Shown here piece after piece: positions 25,590-33,852 of a stretch of 64,000 nt of DNA (positions are counted from its first letter, which is position 1; the number at the start of each line of letters is the position of its first letter). The notes beneath the pieces are model-generated. The model was not told where the DNA came from, ran no database searches, and worked only from the letters and a program-made list of their open reading frames with translations. The translations under genes were made by a program, and so were the position numbers. Source of the stretch: Coprosoma sp963632935 (lineage in GTDB: Bacteria; Bacillota_I; Bacilli_A; RF39; UBA660); contig CAVGWA010000002.1 of the NCBI GenBank assembly GCA_963632935.1, positions 11,389 through 75,388 of the forward strand, given 5' to 3'.

Positions 25590-26492
25590 ATGACAAATAT
25601 AGAGACAATAAATTCATTAAAGCAAAGTATGCCAAAAAGTATAGCTGCAATCGGATATGGTTCAGGAATATTTAAGCAAACTGGATATCAGGAAAATGAA
25701 AAACCAGATAAAGATGTAATTTTAGTAGTAGATGATTTTAAGCAATTTTTAATTGAAGATTATGAAATAAATCCAGAGCATTTTTCAAAAGATTTTAATA
25801 AGAATATTTTATATAAAAGAAATGAGAAAACTAATTTTTATAATAACTTAGGCTGTCTTAAATTAAATCATAATGGAATTCATTTTAAAGTAATGGTAGT
25901 ATCAAAAAGTGCTTTAGAATATGATTTAAAAACATGGAAATATTTTGGAATGGCAGGAAGATTATCAAAACCTATTTTATATGAAGATATGCCTGCAAAT
26001 TTAGAAAAAGCAATAATAAAAAATAGAGAAAATATGTTAATAACATCATTACTTTTAAATAGTGAAGATAAATTAAATAAAATAAAATTATATGAAACAA
26101 TATCAAAAATAACATATTTATATGATTTTAGGACAATTTTTCATGCTGAAAAGAAAACAAAATCATCTGATATAGTTGGTGGTTCATTACAATTTTTTGA
26201 AAATGAATATGGAGAAAATCCAATTGCAAGAATTAACGATGATATTGTGTATAATACTCATCCTATAGAATTAATTGATTCACTTCCTTCTAATTTGAAA
26301 AATACAATATATTCGGAATTTAATAAAAAACCTGTTATGACTTACGAAGAATTATCCCAAGTAATAGAAAATTATTTTAAAAAGACAAACTTTACAAATT
26401 CTATTAGATTTGCTCTTTCATCAGGAGCAATATTAGGCGTTAAAGGTTCAGCTCAACACGTACTTCAAAAGTTTAAAAAAGCGAACAGATAG
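25590..26492 (+). CDS. Tam41/Mmp37-like phosphatidate cytidylyltransferase
   Basis: 300 residues resembling mitochondrial Tam41, which makes CDP-diacylglycerol from phosphatidate and CTP at the inner membrane face, feeding cardiolipin synthesis. Seen: AIGYGSGIFKQTGY (20-33; family AYGSGVFKQ), PDKDVILVVDD (39-49; acidic nucleotidyltransferase site), INPEHFSKD (family NP.HYS), and WKYFGMAGRLSKPI (family LY.AGRLHKPV). No membrane helix, unlike CdsA, the usual bacterial CDP-DAG synthase. TGCTATAAT at 25558-25566 and CAAGGAGAG give a short leader. Whether it replaces CdsA here is unknown. Confidence 0.82.
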   Translation: MTNIETINSLKQSMPKSIAAIGYGSGIFKQTGYQENEKPDKDVILVVDDFKQFLIEDYEINPEHFSKDFNKNILYKRNEKTNFYNNLGCLKLNHNGIHFKVMVVSKSALEYDLKTWKYFGMAGRLSKPILYEDMPANLEKAIIKNRENMLITSLLLNSEDKLNKIKLYETISKITYLYDFRTIFHAEKKTKSSDIVGGSLQFFENEYGENPIARINDDIVYNTHPIELIDSLPSNLKNTIYSEFNKKPVMTYEELSQVIENYFKKTNFTNSIRFALSSGAILGVKGSAQHVLQKFKKANR

Positions 26493-26550
26493 TGAACTTT
26501 ACTTTTAATGTTAAATTTGCTATACTTTATAAGGTAAAGTTGGTGATAAA

Positions 26551-27132
26551 ATGAAAATAAAATCAGTTGATTTAGTTATTTCCGCAATAAGGCGTAGTCA
26601 ATATCCAACAGATAAAAAACCAGAATATTTATTAGTTGGACGTTCTAATGTTGGAAAAAGTAGTTTTATAAACACTATAATTAATAGAAAAAATTTTGCT
26701 CGTACGTCAAGTAGACCAGGTAAAACACAAACAATTAATTTTTATAATGTTAATGATGAATTTTATTTAGTAGATGCCCCAGGTTATGGATTCGCACAAG
26801 TAAGCAAAACTAAAAGAAAAAAATTTGGATTAATGATTGAAGATTATATAATTAATAGAAAAAATTTAAAATGTGTATTTTTATTAGTTGATTTTAGACA
26901 TAGACCAACAAATGATGATATTCTTATGTATAATTTCTTAAAATATTATAAAATTCCTGTTACTATAGTTGCTACAAAAGTAGATAAAATAGGTATTACT
27001 TCTAGACAAAAACAACGTAATTTAGTTTTAAATGATTTAGATTTAGTAGTTGGTGATGAATTTATTACATTTTCAAGCATTACAAAAGATGGTAAAGAGG
27101 AAGTTCATAAAAAAATAGAAAGAACAATGTAA
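26551..27132 (+). CDS. engB: Ribosome-assembly GTPase YsxC/EngB
   Basis: 193 residues, full length for this TRAFAC GTPase required for late 50S subunit assembly. G1 GRSNVGKSSFIN (about 30-41), G2/switch I TSSRPGKTQTINFY, G3 DAPGYGFAQVSK, G4 TKVDKI, G5 SS near 175. The GRSNVGKS and DAPGYG forms distinguish it from Der and Era. ATG 26551 follows TTGGTGATAAA; TGCTATACT (26518-26526) with TTTACT 17 bases upstream forms its promoter. In B. subtilis engB follows lon; here it stands with the Tam41-like gene. Confidence 0.96.
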   Translation: MKIKSVDLVISAIRRSQYPTDKKPEYLLVGRSNVGKSSFINTIINRKNFARTSSRPGKTQTINFYNVNDEFYLVDAPGYGFAQVSKTKRKKFGLMIEDYIINRKNLKCVFLLVDFRHRPTNDDILMYNFLKYYKIPVTIVATKVDKIGITSRQKQRNLVLNDLDLVVGDEFITFSSITKDGKEEVHKKIERTM

Positions 27133-27182
27133 ATTTATAAACATTAAATTATCATATTTCATACACTATTTTAGGTGATTAA

Positions 27183-27647
27183 ATGAAATTAATAATAGAT
27201 GATGGTATTACTATATTTCTAGGTAAATTAATAAATATAAATGATAAAAATGATATTGAAAATAAAATATTAAAAATTATAAAAAACAATTATAATATTG
27301 ATTTAAATGGTTATTATAATGTAGATATATATATTGATAAAAATTATGGTGTAATTATTAAAATGAAGAAAGATGAACTTGATTATTTAGAATATTTTAC
27401 AAGTGCTTTAGAACTTAATATCGAAATAAAAGAAAGTTCTTTTCTTTATAAAATAGATGATATTTTTAATTTAGAAAAAAAATTTTTAAATAAATTTAAA
27501 ATATATAAGTTAAAAGATAATATATATTTATCAGCAGATCAATTACTTTCTTTAGCTGATGAAGGAATATTATTAGAAAATAGTAAAATTATATTTGGAA
27601 AAGAAGCAGAAAAAATTAAAAATAAAAGTCAAATTATAAAAGTGTAG
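27183..27647 (+). CDS. Unknown protein immediately upstream of der
   Basis: Not recognised. 154 residues, rich in Ile, Lys, Asp and Asn, predicted mixed alpha/beta. Residues 1-85 look like a compact domain (YNVDIYIDKNYGVIIKMKKD). The second half contains FNLEKKFLNKFKIYKL and ends QIIKV. No membrane segment or metal motif is seen. The stop at 27647 lies nine bases before der's ATG, so der's ribosome site overlaps this gene's end and the two are surely cotranscribed. A link to ribosome biogenesis or to sporulation control in this cluster is only inferred from position. Confidence 0.7.
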   Translation: MKLIIDDGITIFLGKLININDKNDIENKILKIIKNNYNIDLNGYYNVDIYIDKNYGVIIKMKKDELDYLEYFTSALELNIEIKESSFLYKIDDIFNLEKKFLNKFKIYKLKDNIYLSADQLLSLADEGILLENSKIIFGKEAEKIKNKSQIIKV

Positions 27648-27656
27648 GTGATAAAT

Positions 27657-28970
27657 ATGCAAAAGCAAACAGTCGCATTAGTTGGAAGACCAAATGTTGG
27701 TAAAAGTACAATATTTAATCGTATGGTTGGTAGTAAAATTGCTATAATTGAAGATACTCCAGGTGTAACGAGAGATAGATTATATGGAACTGTTAATTAT
27801 TTAGATTATTCATTCCATCTTATAGATACTGGTGGAATAGATATTGAAAAAGCTGATTTTAATACAGAAATAAAAGCACAAGCAGAAATTGCAATTGAAG
27901 AGGCTGATATTGTTTTATTTATTGTTGATGGTAAGGAAGGATTAACATCAAATGATTATACGGTAAGAGATATATTGAAAAAAAGTGGTAAAAAAGTAAT
28001 AGTTGCAATTAATAAAACAGATTCAAAAGCATATCAAGATAATAAATATGAATTTTATAATTTAGCTTTTGATGATTATGTTGAACTGTCAGCTGAGCAC
28101 AATATTGGAATATCAACACTATTAGATGAAATAGTTGCTACATTTCCACAGACTAATGATGAAGATGATGATGATATAGTTAAATTTTCAATAATTGGTA
28201 GACCAAATGTTGGTAAAAGTAGTTTAGTTAATGCACTTTTAAATGAGGATAGGGTAATAGTAAGCCCAATAGCTGGTACTACAAGGGATGCAATTGATAC
28301 GCCTTTTAAATATAATGGTAAAGATTTTGTTGTTATTGATACAGCTGGTATGCGTAAACGTGGTAAGATATATGAAAACGTTGAAAAATATAGTTTATTA
28401 CGTTCTTTAAAAGCAATTGATAGATCTAATGTATGTGTTCTTGTTATAAATGCTGAAGAAGGCATTATTGAACATGATAAACATATTGCTGGGTATGCAT
28501 TAGAAGCTGGTAAAGCAATAGTTATTGTAGTAAACAAATGGGATACTATAGAGGATAAAGATAGTGCAATGAAAAAATTTAAAGAAGACATTAGGGATAA
28601 TTTTGCTTTTATGCCTTATGCTGAAATTGTATTTTTATCTGCACTTACTAAAAAAAGAATTCATACGCTTATGCCTCAAATTATTAAAGCAGATGAAAAT
28701 GCACATAAGAAAATATCTACTAGTGCTTTAAATAATGTTATAACAGATGCTTATGCTTTAAATTTACCGCCTTCTTATAAGGGTAAGAGGTTAAAAATAT
28801 ATTTTTCAAATCAATCAAATATTTGTCCACCAACTTTTAATATTCAAGTTAATAGTAAAGGATTAATTCATTTTTCATATGAAAGATATTTGGAAAATAA
28901 AATAAGAGAAAATTTTGATTTTACAGGGACACCTATTGTTTTAAATTTTAAAAATAAAGGAGAACAGTAG
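27657..28970 (+). CDS. der: GTPase Der (EngA), double Era-like GTPase
   Basis: 437 residues. Two tandem GTPase domains: first GRPNVGKST (10-18), DTPGVTRDR and NKTD; second GRPNVGKSSLVNALL near residue 180, AGTTRDAIDTPF, DTAGMRKRGK and VNKWD; then a KH-like C-terminal domain (PPSYKGKRLKIYF). Der is essential for 50S subunit maturation. ATG at 27657 follows TAGGTGATAA; a GTG three codons earlier was rejected because it overlaps the ribosome site. The order der ... spoIVA-hup matches B. subtilis, with gpsA missing and spoVIF inserted. Confidence 0.98.
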   Translation: MQKQTVALVGRPNVGKSTIFNRMVGSKIAIIEDTPGVTRDRLYGTVNYLDYSFHLIDTGGIDIEKADFNTEIKAQAEIAIEEADIVLFIVDGKEGLTSNDYTVRDILKKSGKKVIVAINKTDSKAYQDNKYEFYNLAFDDYVELSAEHNIGISTLLDEIVATFPQTNDEDDDDIVKFSIIGRPNVGKSSLVNALLNEDRVIVSPIAGTTRDAIDTPFKYNGKDFVVIDTAGMRKRGKIYENVEKYSLLRSLKAIDRSNVCVLVINAEEGIIEHDKHIAGYALEAGKAIVIVVNKWDTIEDKDSAMKKFKEDIRDNFAFMPYAEIVFLSALTKKRIHTLMPQIIKADENAHKKISTSALNNVITDAYALNLPPSYKGKRLKIYFSNQSNICPPTFNIQVNSKGLIHFSYERYLENKIRENFDFTGTPIVLNFKNKGEQ

Positions 28971-28977
28971 CCTAAAA

Positions 28978-29009
28978 AAATCTTCTACATATAATATTGT
29001 AGGAGGTTT
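28978..29009 (+). promoter_or_regulatory. Hairpin burying the spoVIF ribosome site (also possible der terminator)
   Basis: A 12-pair stem with two G-U pairs joins 28978-28989 to 28998-29009. The AGGAGG ribosome site of spoVIF (29001-29006) lies wholly inside the 3' arm, so translation from a der read-through RNA should be blocked. The eight-base loop contains CATATAATA (28988-28996), which fits the CATAnnnTA form of a sigma-K -10; an RNA started there would lack the 5' arm and have a free ribosome site. No matching -35 was found. Confidence 0.45.
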
Positions 29010-29014
29010 TATAA

Positions 29015-29257
29015 TTGAATTTTTCAGATAATTTTTTTAAGCGTGTAGAGAAAAAAACAAATGTTAATAAAGAAGTTATTCTTGATTTAGCTAAGAAGCT
29101 TCAAGAAAATAATTTAAAAAATGAAGATACTTTAAGAGAGGTAATAACAACATTAAGTGAAATGACTGGTAAAGAAGTTTCTAAAGAAAAACAAGATAAG
29201 ATTATAGAAACAGTTATTAATGATAAAGTTCCAAAAGATATTGATAAAATGATTTGA
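29015..29257 (+). CDS. spoVIF: Stage VI sporulation protein F-like
   Basis: 80 residues starting at TTG 29015, nine bases after AGGAGG. The sequence tracks B. subtilis SpoVIF across its length: FSDNFFKRVEKKTNVNKEVI (family: .FFDKIEKKTGVN..DV), then NEDTLREVITTLSEMTGKEVS and KEKQDKIIETVINDKVPKDI (family: VSK.KED.IV.AI.N.DIP.D). SpoVIF is a small late-sporulation protein needed for proper coat assembly, acting through GerE in B. subtilis. Its place just before spoIVA supports the assignment. No membrane segment. Stop is TGA. Expression may depend on the hairpin described at 28978-29009. Confidence 0.85.
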   Translation: MNFSDNFFKRVEKKTNVNKEVILDLAKKLQENNLKNEDTLREVITTLSEMTGKEVSKEKQDKIIETVINDKVPKDIDKMI

Positions 29258-29281
29258 TTAATATCTTTTTTTATGTGCAGT

Positions 29282-29309
29282 TCATATTATTTTGTTTATT
29301 TCATATATT
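29282..29309 (+). promoter_or_regulatory. Candidate sigma-E promoter of spoIVA
   Basis: TCATATT (29282-29288) fits the sigma-E -35 (kmATATT) exactly; CATATATT (29302-29309) fits the -10 (CATACAAT) at six of eight positions; the spacer is 13 bases, one shorter than typical. spoIVA is a sigma-E gene in B. subtilis. Start of transcription would be near 29316. Confidence 0.5.
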
Positions 29310-29329
29310 TAAATGAAAGTAGGGATAAT

Positions 29330-30805
29330 ATGGAAAAAATTGATATTATAAAGAATATTACTGAAAGAACAGGTGGGGATATATATTTAGGAGTTGTAGG
29401 AGCGGTAAGAACAGGAAAATCAACGTTTATTAAACGATTTATTGAAAATTTAGTAGTTCCTAATATAGAAGATGAATATGAAAGAAAAAGAACATTAGAT
29501 GAAATTCCACAATCTGCTCAGGGTAAAACTATTATGACAACTGAGCCTAAATTTGTACCTAGTAATGCAGCTAAAATAAATATTGATGATTTTTCAGCGA
29601 AAGTAAGATTAGTTGATTGTGTTGGATATATTATTGATGGAGCTAAAGGATATGAGGATGAAAATGGTCCTAGAATGGTTCATACACCTTGGTATGAAGA
29701 ATCTATTCCATTTGTAGAAGCTGCAGAAATAGGAACAGAAAAGGTAATAAAAGACCATTCAAGTATTGGTATTTTGATAACTACAGATGGCTCTATTGGA
29801 GAATTTGAAAGGAACGTTTATGTAGATGCTGAGCGGAGAATTTCAGGTGAACTTAAGGATATTGGAAAACCATATATAGTAATTTTAAATTCAACGCATC
29901 CAATGCTTCCGGAAACCGAAAATTTAGCCGAAAAATTAAAAGAGGAATATAAAGTTCCAGTTATACCAATGAATATTGATAATATGAGTGAAAGAGATGC
30001 TTATAATATTTTAAAAGAGGCATTATATGAATTTCCAGTTACTTGTATAGATGTTGAAATGGCAGATTGGGTTGCTTGTTTAGATGTTAATAATTGGTTA
30101 AAAAAATCATATATTTCTTCCATTAAGGAAAGTATTCATTCAATAGATAAATTAAGAGATATTGATCAAATAATAGATAATTTTCAAAATTGTGAATATA
30201 TAGAAAAGGCATATTTATCAGAAGTAGACACTGCTACAGGTAATGTTAAAGTTAAATTAAAAACTCCAGATAATTTGTATAATGATGTTTTAAAGGAAAT
30301 AATAGGGGTTGATATAACTAGTAAATCACAGCTGTTAAGTATGTTTCAAGATTTAAGTGTTGCTAAAAGGGAATATGATCAAGTAAAAGATGCTTTAAAG
30401 ATGGTAAAACAAACAGGATATGGGGTAGCTTCTCCAACTTTGTCTGATATGTCTTTAGATACGCCAGAAATTATTAAGCAAGGAAGTAGATATGGTATAA
30501 AATTAAAGGCTGTTGCTCCTTCTATTCATATGATTAGAGTTGATGTTGAAAGTACATTTGAACCAATTATTGGTTCAGAAATACAAAGCAAAGAATTAAT
30601 TAATTATTTAATGAAAGATAAGGAATCAGAAAGTGAAAATATATGGAAAAGTGAAATATTCGGAAGAAGTTTAGATGTTATTGTTCAAGAAGGAATTCAA
30701 GCTAAATTATCATTAATGCCAGAAGCTGTTAGATATAAATTAAAACAAACATTATCAAAAATAGTAAATAAGGGGTCTGGAAATTTATTTGCAATAGTTA
30801 TTTAA
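29330..30805 (+). CDS. spoIVA: Stage IV sporulation protein A (coat-basement ATPase)
   Basis: 491 residues, the standard length. SpoIVA is a mother-cell ATPase that polymerises on the forespore surface as the basement layer of the coat. Seen: N-terminal NITERTGGDIYLGVVGAVRT with Walker A GAVRTGKST (24-32), EIPQSAQGKTIMTTEPKFVP, VDCVGYIIDGAKGYED, TPWYEESIPFVEAAEIGT and the conserved middle and C-terminal domains ending NKGSGNLFAIVI. ATG 29330 is chosen because AGGGA precedes it; longer frames run through the presumed promoter. Placement before hup repeats the B. subtilis order. This is the strongest evidence for endospore formation. Confidence 0.98.
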   Translation: MEKIDIIKNITERTGGDIYLGVVGAVRTGKSTFIKRFIENLVVPNIEDEYERKRTLDEIPQSAQGKTIMTTEPKFVPSNAAKINIDDFSAKVRLVDCVGYIIDGAKGYEDENGPRMVHTPWYEESIPFVEAAEIGTEKVIKDHSSIGILITTDGSIGEFERNVYVDAERRISGELKDIGKPYIVILNSTHPMLPETENLAEKLKEEYKVPVIPMNIDNMSERDAYNILKEALYEFPVTCIDVEMADWVACLDVNNWLKKSYISSIKESIHSIDKLRDIDQIIDNFQNCEYIEKAYLSEVDTATGNVKVKLKTPDNLYNDVLKEIIGVDITSKSQLLSMFQDLSVAKREYDQVKDALKMVKQTGYGVASPTLSDMSLDTPEIIKQGSRYGIKLKAVAPSIHMIRVDVESTFEPIIGSEIQSKELINYLMKDKESESENIWKSEIFGRSLDVIVQEGIQAKLSLMPEAVRYKLKQTLSKIVNKGSGNLFAIVI

Positions 30806-30887
30806 TAAAAATATTACCAACCAATGAAAATTTAAAATAATTTAATATAAAAATAGTGTTTAAAAGAGTAAAAAGCCTTAAAATATA

Positions 30888-30916
30888 TTGATTTTTCTAG
30901 TTAAACATGGTACCAT
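30888..30916 (+). promoter_or_regulatory. hup promoter
   Basis: TTGATT (30888-30893), 17-bp spacer, TACCAT (30911-30916) preceded by TGG, an extended -10. The leader of about 40 nt has GGGAGG before the start. Confidence 0.6.
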
Positions 30917-30964
30917 GTAAATGTAAGCAAGATAGCTTAACACATAATAAGGGAGGTATACAAA

Positions 30965-31237
30965 ATGACTAAACAAAATTTAGTAAATTATATTGCAGAA
31001 GAAACAGGAATGACTAAAGCAGATGCTACAAGAGCTTTAGATGCTGTATTAAACGGAATTGTAGAAGGTTTAAAAACAGAAGGTAAAGTTACTTTAACTG
31101 GATTTGCTACTTTTGCAGCTCAACACAAAGATGCTAGACAAGGACGTAATCCTAGAACTGGTGAAGCTGTAACTATTCCTGCAAGAACAGCTGTTTCAAT
31201 TAAAGCTGGAGCAAAATTAAAAGATGCATTAAACTAA
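30965..31237 (+). CDS. hup: DNA-binding protein HU
   Basis: 90 residues, exact HU length. The N-terminal helical body (MTKQNLVNYIAEETGMTKADA), strand VTLTGFATF, and DNA-bending arm (ARQGRNPRTGEAVTIPARTAVSIKAG, here described by its RNPRTGE and IPA proline tip) are all present. HU dimers bend and compact DNA. GGGAGG nine bases before the ATG and mixed codon use fit high expression. It follows spoIVA as in B. subtilis (hbs). Confidence 0.98.
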   Translation: MTKQNLVNYIAEETGMTKADATRALDAVLNGIVEGLKTEGKVTLTGFATFAAQHKDARQGRNPRTGEAVTIPARTAVSIKAGAKLKDALN

Positions 31238-31278
31238 GGTGAATAGCCTTTTTTTAATGTAAAATTGGAGATGAATGA

Positions 31279-32364
31279 ATGTTTGAAACTGCTATAAAAC
31301 TTTTAAATAAAATAAATAGTTATGGATATACTGCATATATGGTTGGTGGATATCCTAGAGATTTATATTTGAAAAGAACATTTACTGATATAGATATATG
31401 TACTGATGCAACGCCTCTGGAATTACATAAGATATTTCCAGAGATAGTAACAACAAATTCAGAATATGGATCAGTTACAGTAATTTTTGAAAAAACGAAA
31501 TTTGAAATAACAACGTTTAGAAAAGAATTTAAATATAAAGATAGTAGAAGACCCGAAAAAATAGAATATGTAGATACTTTAGAAGAAGATATAAAAAGAA
31601 GAGATTTTACAATAAATACTCTTTGTATTGATAAAGATGGTAATCAAATTGATTTAATTGGTGCTAAACATGATTTAGATAATAAAATAATTAGAACAGT
31701 GGGTAATCCTAAAATAAGATTAAAGGAAGATGCTCTTCGTATTTTAAGGGCAATAAGGTTTGCTACAACTTTAAATTTTTCTTTGGAACCAAAGTTAAAA
31801 AATTATATTCGCAAGTATGGACATAATTTAAAAAAACTTTCAAAAGATAGAAAAAAAGAAGAGTTAGATTTAATATTTTCGAGTCCTAACAAAGCATATG
31901 GTATAGAATTATTAATAGATTTAAAATTAGCTGATTGTTTAGATATTCCTAATTTAAAGAGAATAAAAATAACTCCATCTATGCTTGTAACATGGTCACA
32001 GTTAAATGTCTTAGATAAATACAATTTTAATACAATTGAAAAGGAAAGTATTATAAAAATTAATGAAGTTAAAGATAAAAATTTATTAGATAATCACACT
32101 TTATATAATTATGGATTATATATTTGTACATTGGCTGCAGAGTTAAATGATATTGATAAAAAAATGATAAATAAAATATATGCTGAAATGCCAATTAAAA
32201 GTAGATTAGATATTGCACTTTCACCTATAGAAATATGTAATATATTAAATAAGGAAGCTGGTCCTTTTTTAAAACCATTGTTGAAGGAAATAGAAAATGA
32301 AATTTTAGAAGGTAATATTAAAAATACAAAAGAGGATATTACTAATTTTATATTAAATAATTAA
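31279..32364 (+). CDS. cca: CCA-adding tRNA nucleotidyltransferase / poly(A) polymerase family
   Basis: 361 residues. Class II nucleotidyltransferase marks: GGYPRDLYLKR (22-32), TDIDICTDATP with the two catalytic Asp (about 36-40), RRDFTINTLCID, and GNPKIRLKEDALRILRAIRF, followed by a helical tail. It adds or repairs the 3' CCA of tRNAs. The C-terminal part (about 210-361) is poorly conserved and shorter than in B. subtilis Cca. Start fixed by GGAG eight bases upstream. In B. subtilis cca is also in this chromosomal neighbourhood (ypjH-cca-birA). Ends in a compact terminator. Confidence 0.93.
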   Translation: MFETAIKLLNKINSYGYTAYMVGGYPRDLYLKRTFTDIDICTDATPLELHKIFPEIVTTNSEYGSVTVIFEKTKFEITTFRKEFKYKDSRRPEKIEYVDTLEEDIKRRDFTINTLCIDKDGNQIDLIGAKHDLDNKIIRTVGNPKIRLKEDALRILRAIRFATTLNFSLEPKLKNYIRKYGHNLKKLSKDRKKEELDLIFSSPNKAYGIELLIDLKLADCLDIPNLKRIKITPSMLVTWSQLNVLDKYNFNTIEKESIIKINEVKDKNLLDNHTLYNYGLYICTLAAELNDIDKKMINKIYAEMPIKSRLDIALSPIEICNILNKEAGPFLKPLLKEIENEILEGNIKNTKEDITNFILNN

Positions 32365-32382
32365 GCCATATTGGCTTTTTTC
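32363..32382 (+). terminator. cca terminator
   Basis: Six-bp stem AAGCCA/TGGCTT (32363-32368 with 32372-32377), three-base loop, T run. Confidence 0.8.
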
Positions 32383-32441
32383 TTTTAAAAATATTGGAAA
32401 TGTATTTAATTTAAGATATAATAAATTTTAAGGTGATTGAA

Positions 32442-33068
32442 ATGACAGGCAAAATATTAGAATTATTACAAAGTGGAAATATTATGGTACCAACTGTATT
32501 ATTACAAAATTATAAATATTTAAAAATAACTGATAAAGAATTAATAATACTTATATATTTAATTGGTAATCCTGAATTTGATCCAGAGAAAATATCAAAG
32601 GATTTAAATATAAAATTACCTGATACTTTAAAATTAATTGATAGTTTATCAAATAAAGAAATATTAAAAATATCAGTAAAATCAGGAAAAATATGTGAAG
32701 AATATATTGATCTTACTGGGTTATATAAAAAATTAACGATGTGTATAATAAATGAAAAAGAAGAAAAGGTGAAAAATACAATATATGATAAATTTGAAAA
32801 AGAATTTGGAAGAACATTAAGTCCTATGGAGTATGAAATAATAGGTGCTTGGCTAGATGGAAATTACAGTGAAGAGTTAATCGAACTTGCTTTAAAAGAA
32901 GCTATTTATAATGGTGTGTCTAATTTAAGATATATTGATAAAATATTATCTGAATGGTATAAAAAGGGAATAAAAAATTCAAATGATATAGCAAAACAAA
33001 GGGAAAAGAGAAATAAAAAACCAAAGAAAGAAGTATTTGAATATGACTGGCTCAACGAAAATGATTGA
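32442..33068 (+). CDS. dnaD: DnaD-like replication initiation protein
   Basis: 208 residues in two parts. The N-terminal half (to about 100) is a winged-helix DDBH1-type domain (LLQNYKYLKITDKELIILIY). The C-terminal half (about 110-190) is the DnaB/DnaD DDBH2 domain with FEKEFGRTLSPMEYEIIGAW and ISNLRYIDKILSEW-like YIDKILSEWYKKG. DnaD helps load the helicase at origins and restart sites in Bacillota. The ATG at 32442 follows AAGGTGATTG. It overlaps nth, the same pairing as B. subtilis dnaD-nth. Confidence 0.93.
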   Translation: MTGKILELLQSGNIMVPTVLLQNYKYLKITDKELIILIYLIGNPEFDPEKISKDLNIKLPDTLKLIDSLSNKEILKISVKSGKICEEYIDLTGLYKKLTMCIINEKEEKVKNTIYDKFEKEFGRTLSPMEYEIIGAWLDGNYSEELIELALKEAIYNGVSNLRYIDKILSEWYKKGIKNSNDIAKQREKRNKKPKKEVFEYDWLNEND

Positions 33069-33693
33069 AAATTATTTAGATAAAATTATTCCAAATCCTA
33101 AATGTGAGCTCAATTATAATAAAGATTATGAATTGCTTTTAGCTACTATGTTGAGTGCTCAAACAACTGATAAGAGAGTAAATGAAGTAACTAAAATATT
33201 ATTTAATAAATATAAAACATTAGATGAATTATCAAAAGCTGATATAAAGGATGTAAAAAAAATAATTAGACCACTGGGAACATATAATATAAAATCATCT
33301 AATTTGATAAATATAGCTACAAAATTAGTAAATGATTATAATGGTCAATTACCTAATAATAGAGAGTATTTAGAAAGTTTATCGGGTGTAGGAAGAAAAA
33401 CGGCAAATGTTGTTTTATCAAATATTTTTAATGTTCCTTGTATTGCTGTAGATACACATGTTTCTAGAGTTAGTAAAAGGTTAAATTTAGTTAATGAAAA
33501 TGATGAACCCTTTAAAATAGAGGTTAAATTAAATAAAAAATTTAAAAAAGAAAATTTATGTAAATTGCATCATCAGCTTGTTTTATTTGGTAGGTATTAT
33601 TGTAAAGCTAAAAATCCTAAATGTGAAAGCTGTGAATTAAAATTAATTTGTAATTATTATAAAAAATTATCACAAAAAAAAGGAAACTGTTAA
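33061..33693 (+). CDS. nth: Endonuclease III (DNA glycosylase/AP lyase)
   Basis: 210 residues, normal for Nth, which removes oxidised pyrimidines and cuts at abasic sites. Helix-hairpin-helix with catalytic Lys: LSGVGRKTANVVLSN; catalytic Asp in AVDTHVSRVSKR; and the C-terminal 4Fe-4S cluster Cys in C-x6-C-x2-C-x5-C (CKAKNPKCESCELKLIC). The start is uncertain: ATG 33061 overlaps the dnaD stop and gives the usual length, while ATG 33043 would add six residues. Neither has a strong ribosome site, so translational coupling to dnaD is likely. Confidence 0.95.
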   Translation: MIENYLDKIIPNPKCELNYNKDYELLLATMLSAQTTDKRVNEVTKILFNKYKTLDELSKADIKDVKKIIRPLGTYNIKSSNLINIATKLVNDYNGQLPNNREYLESLSGVGRKTANVVLSNIFNVPCIAVDTHVSRVSKRLNLVNENDEPFKIEVKLNKKFKKENLCKLHHQLVLFGRYYCKAKNPKCESCELKLICNYYKKLSQKKGNC

Positions 33694-33824
33694 TTTATGT
33701 CGTATATTAATATATGAAAGGGTAAAATCCCTTTCTAGAAAGGAGTCATTTTATTATTCTTCTAGTAATATATCTAATTTTGAAGATATATTATGTAAAG
33801 GCTTATTTATATTGTATTCTAAGA

Positions 33825-33850
33825 AAAAAGGAACTTTGCGTTCCTTTTTA
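33825..33850. terminator. Bidirectional terminator of nth and the PBP gene
   Basis: 10-bp perfect stem (33825-33834 with 33840-33849), five-base loop, A-rich and T-rich flanks. Confidence 0.85.
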
Positions 33851-33852
33851 GT

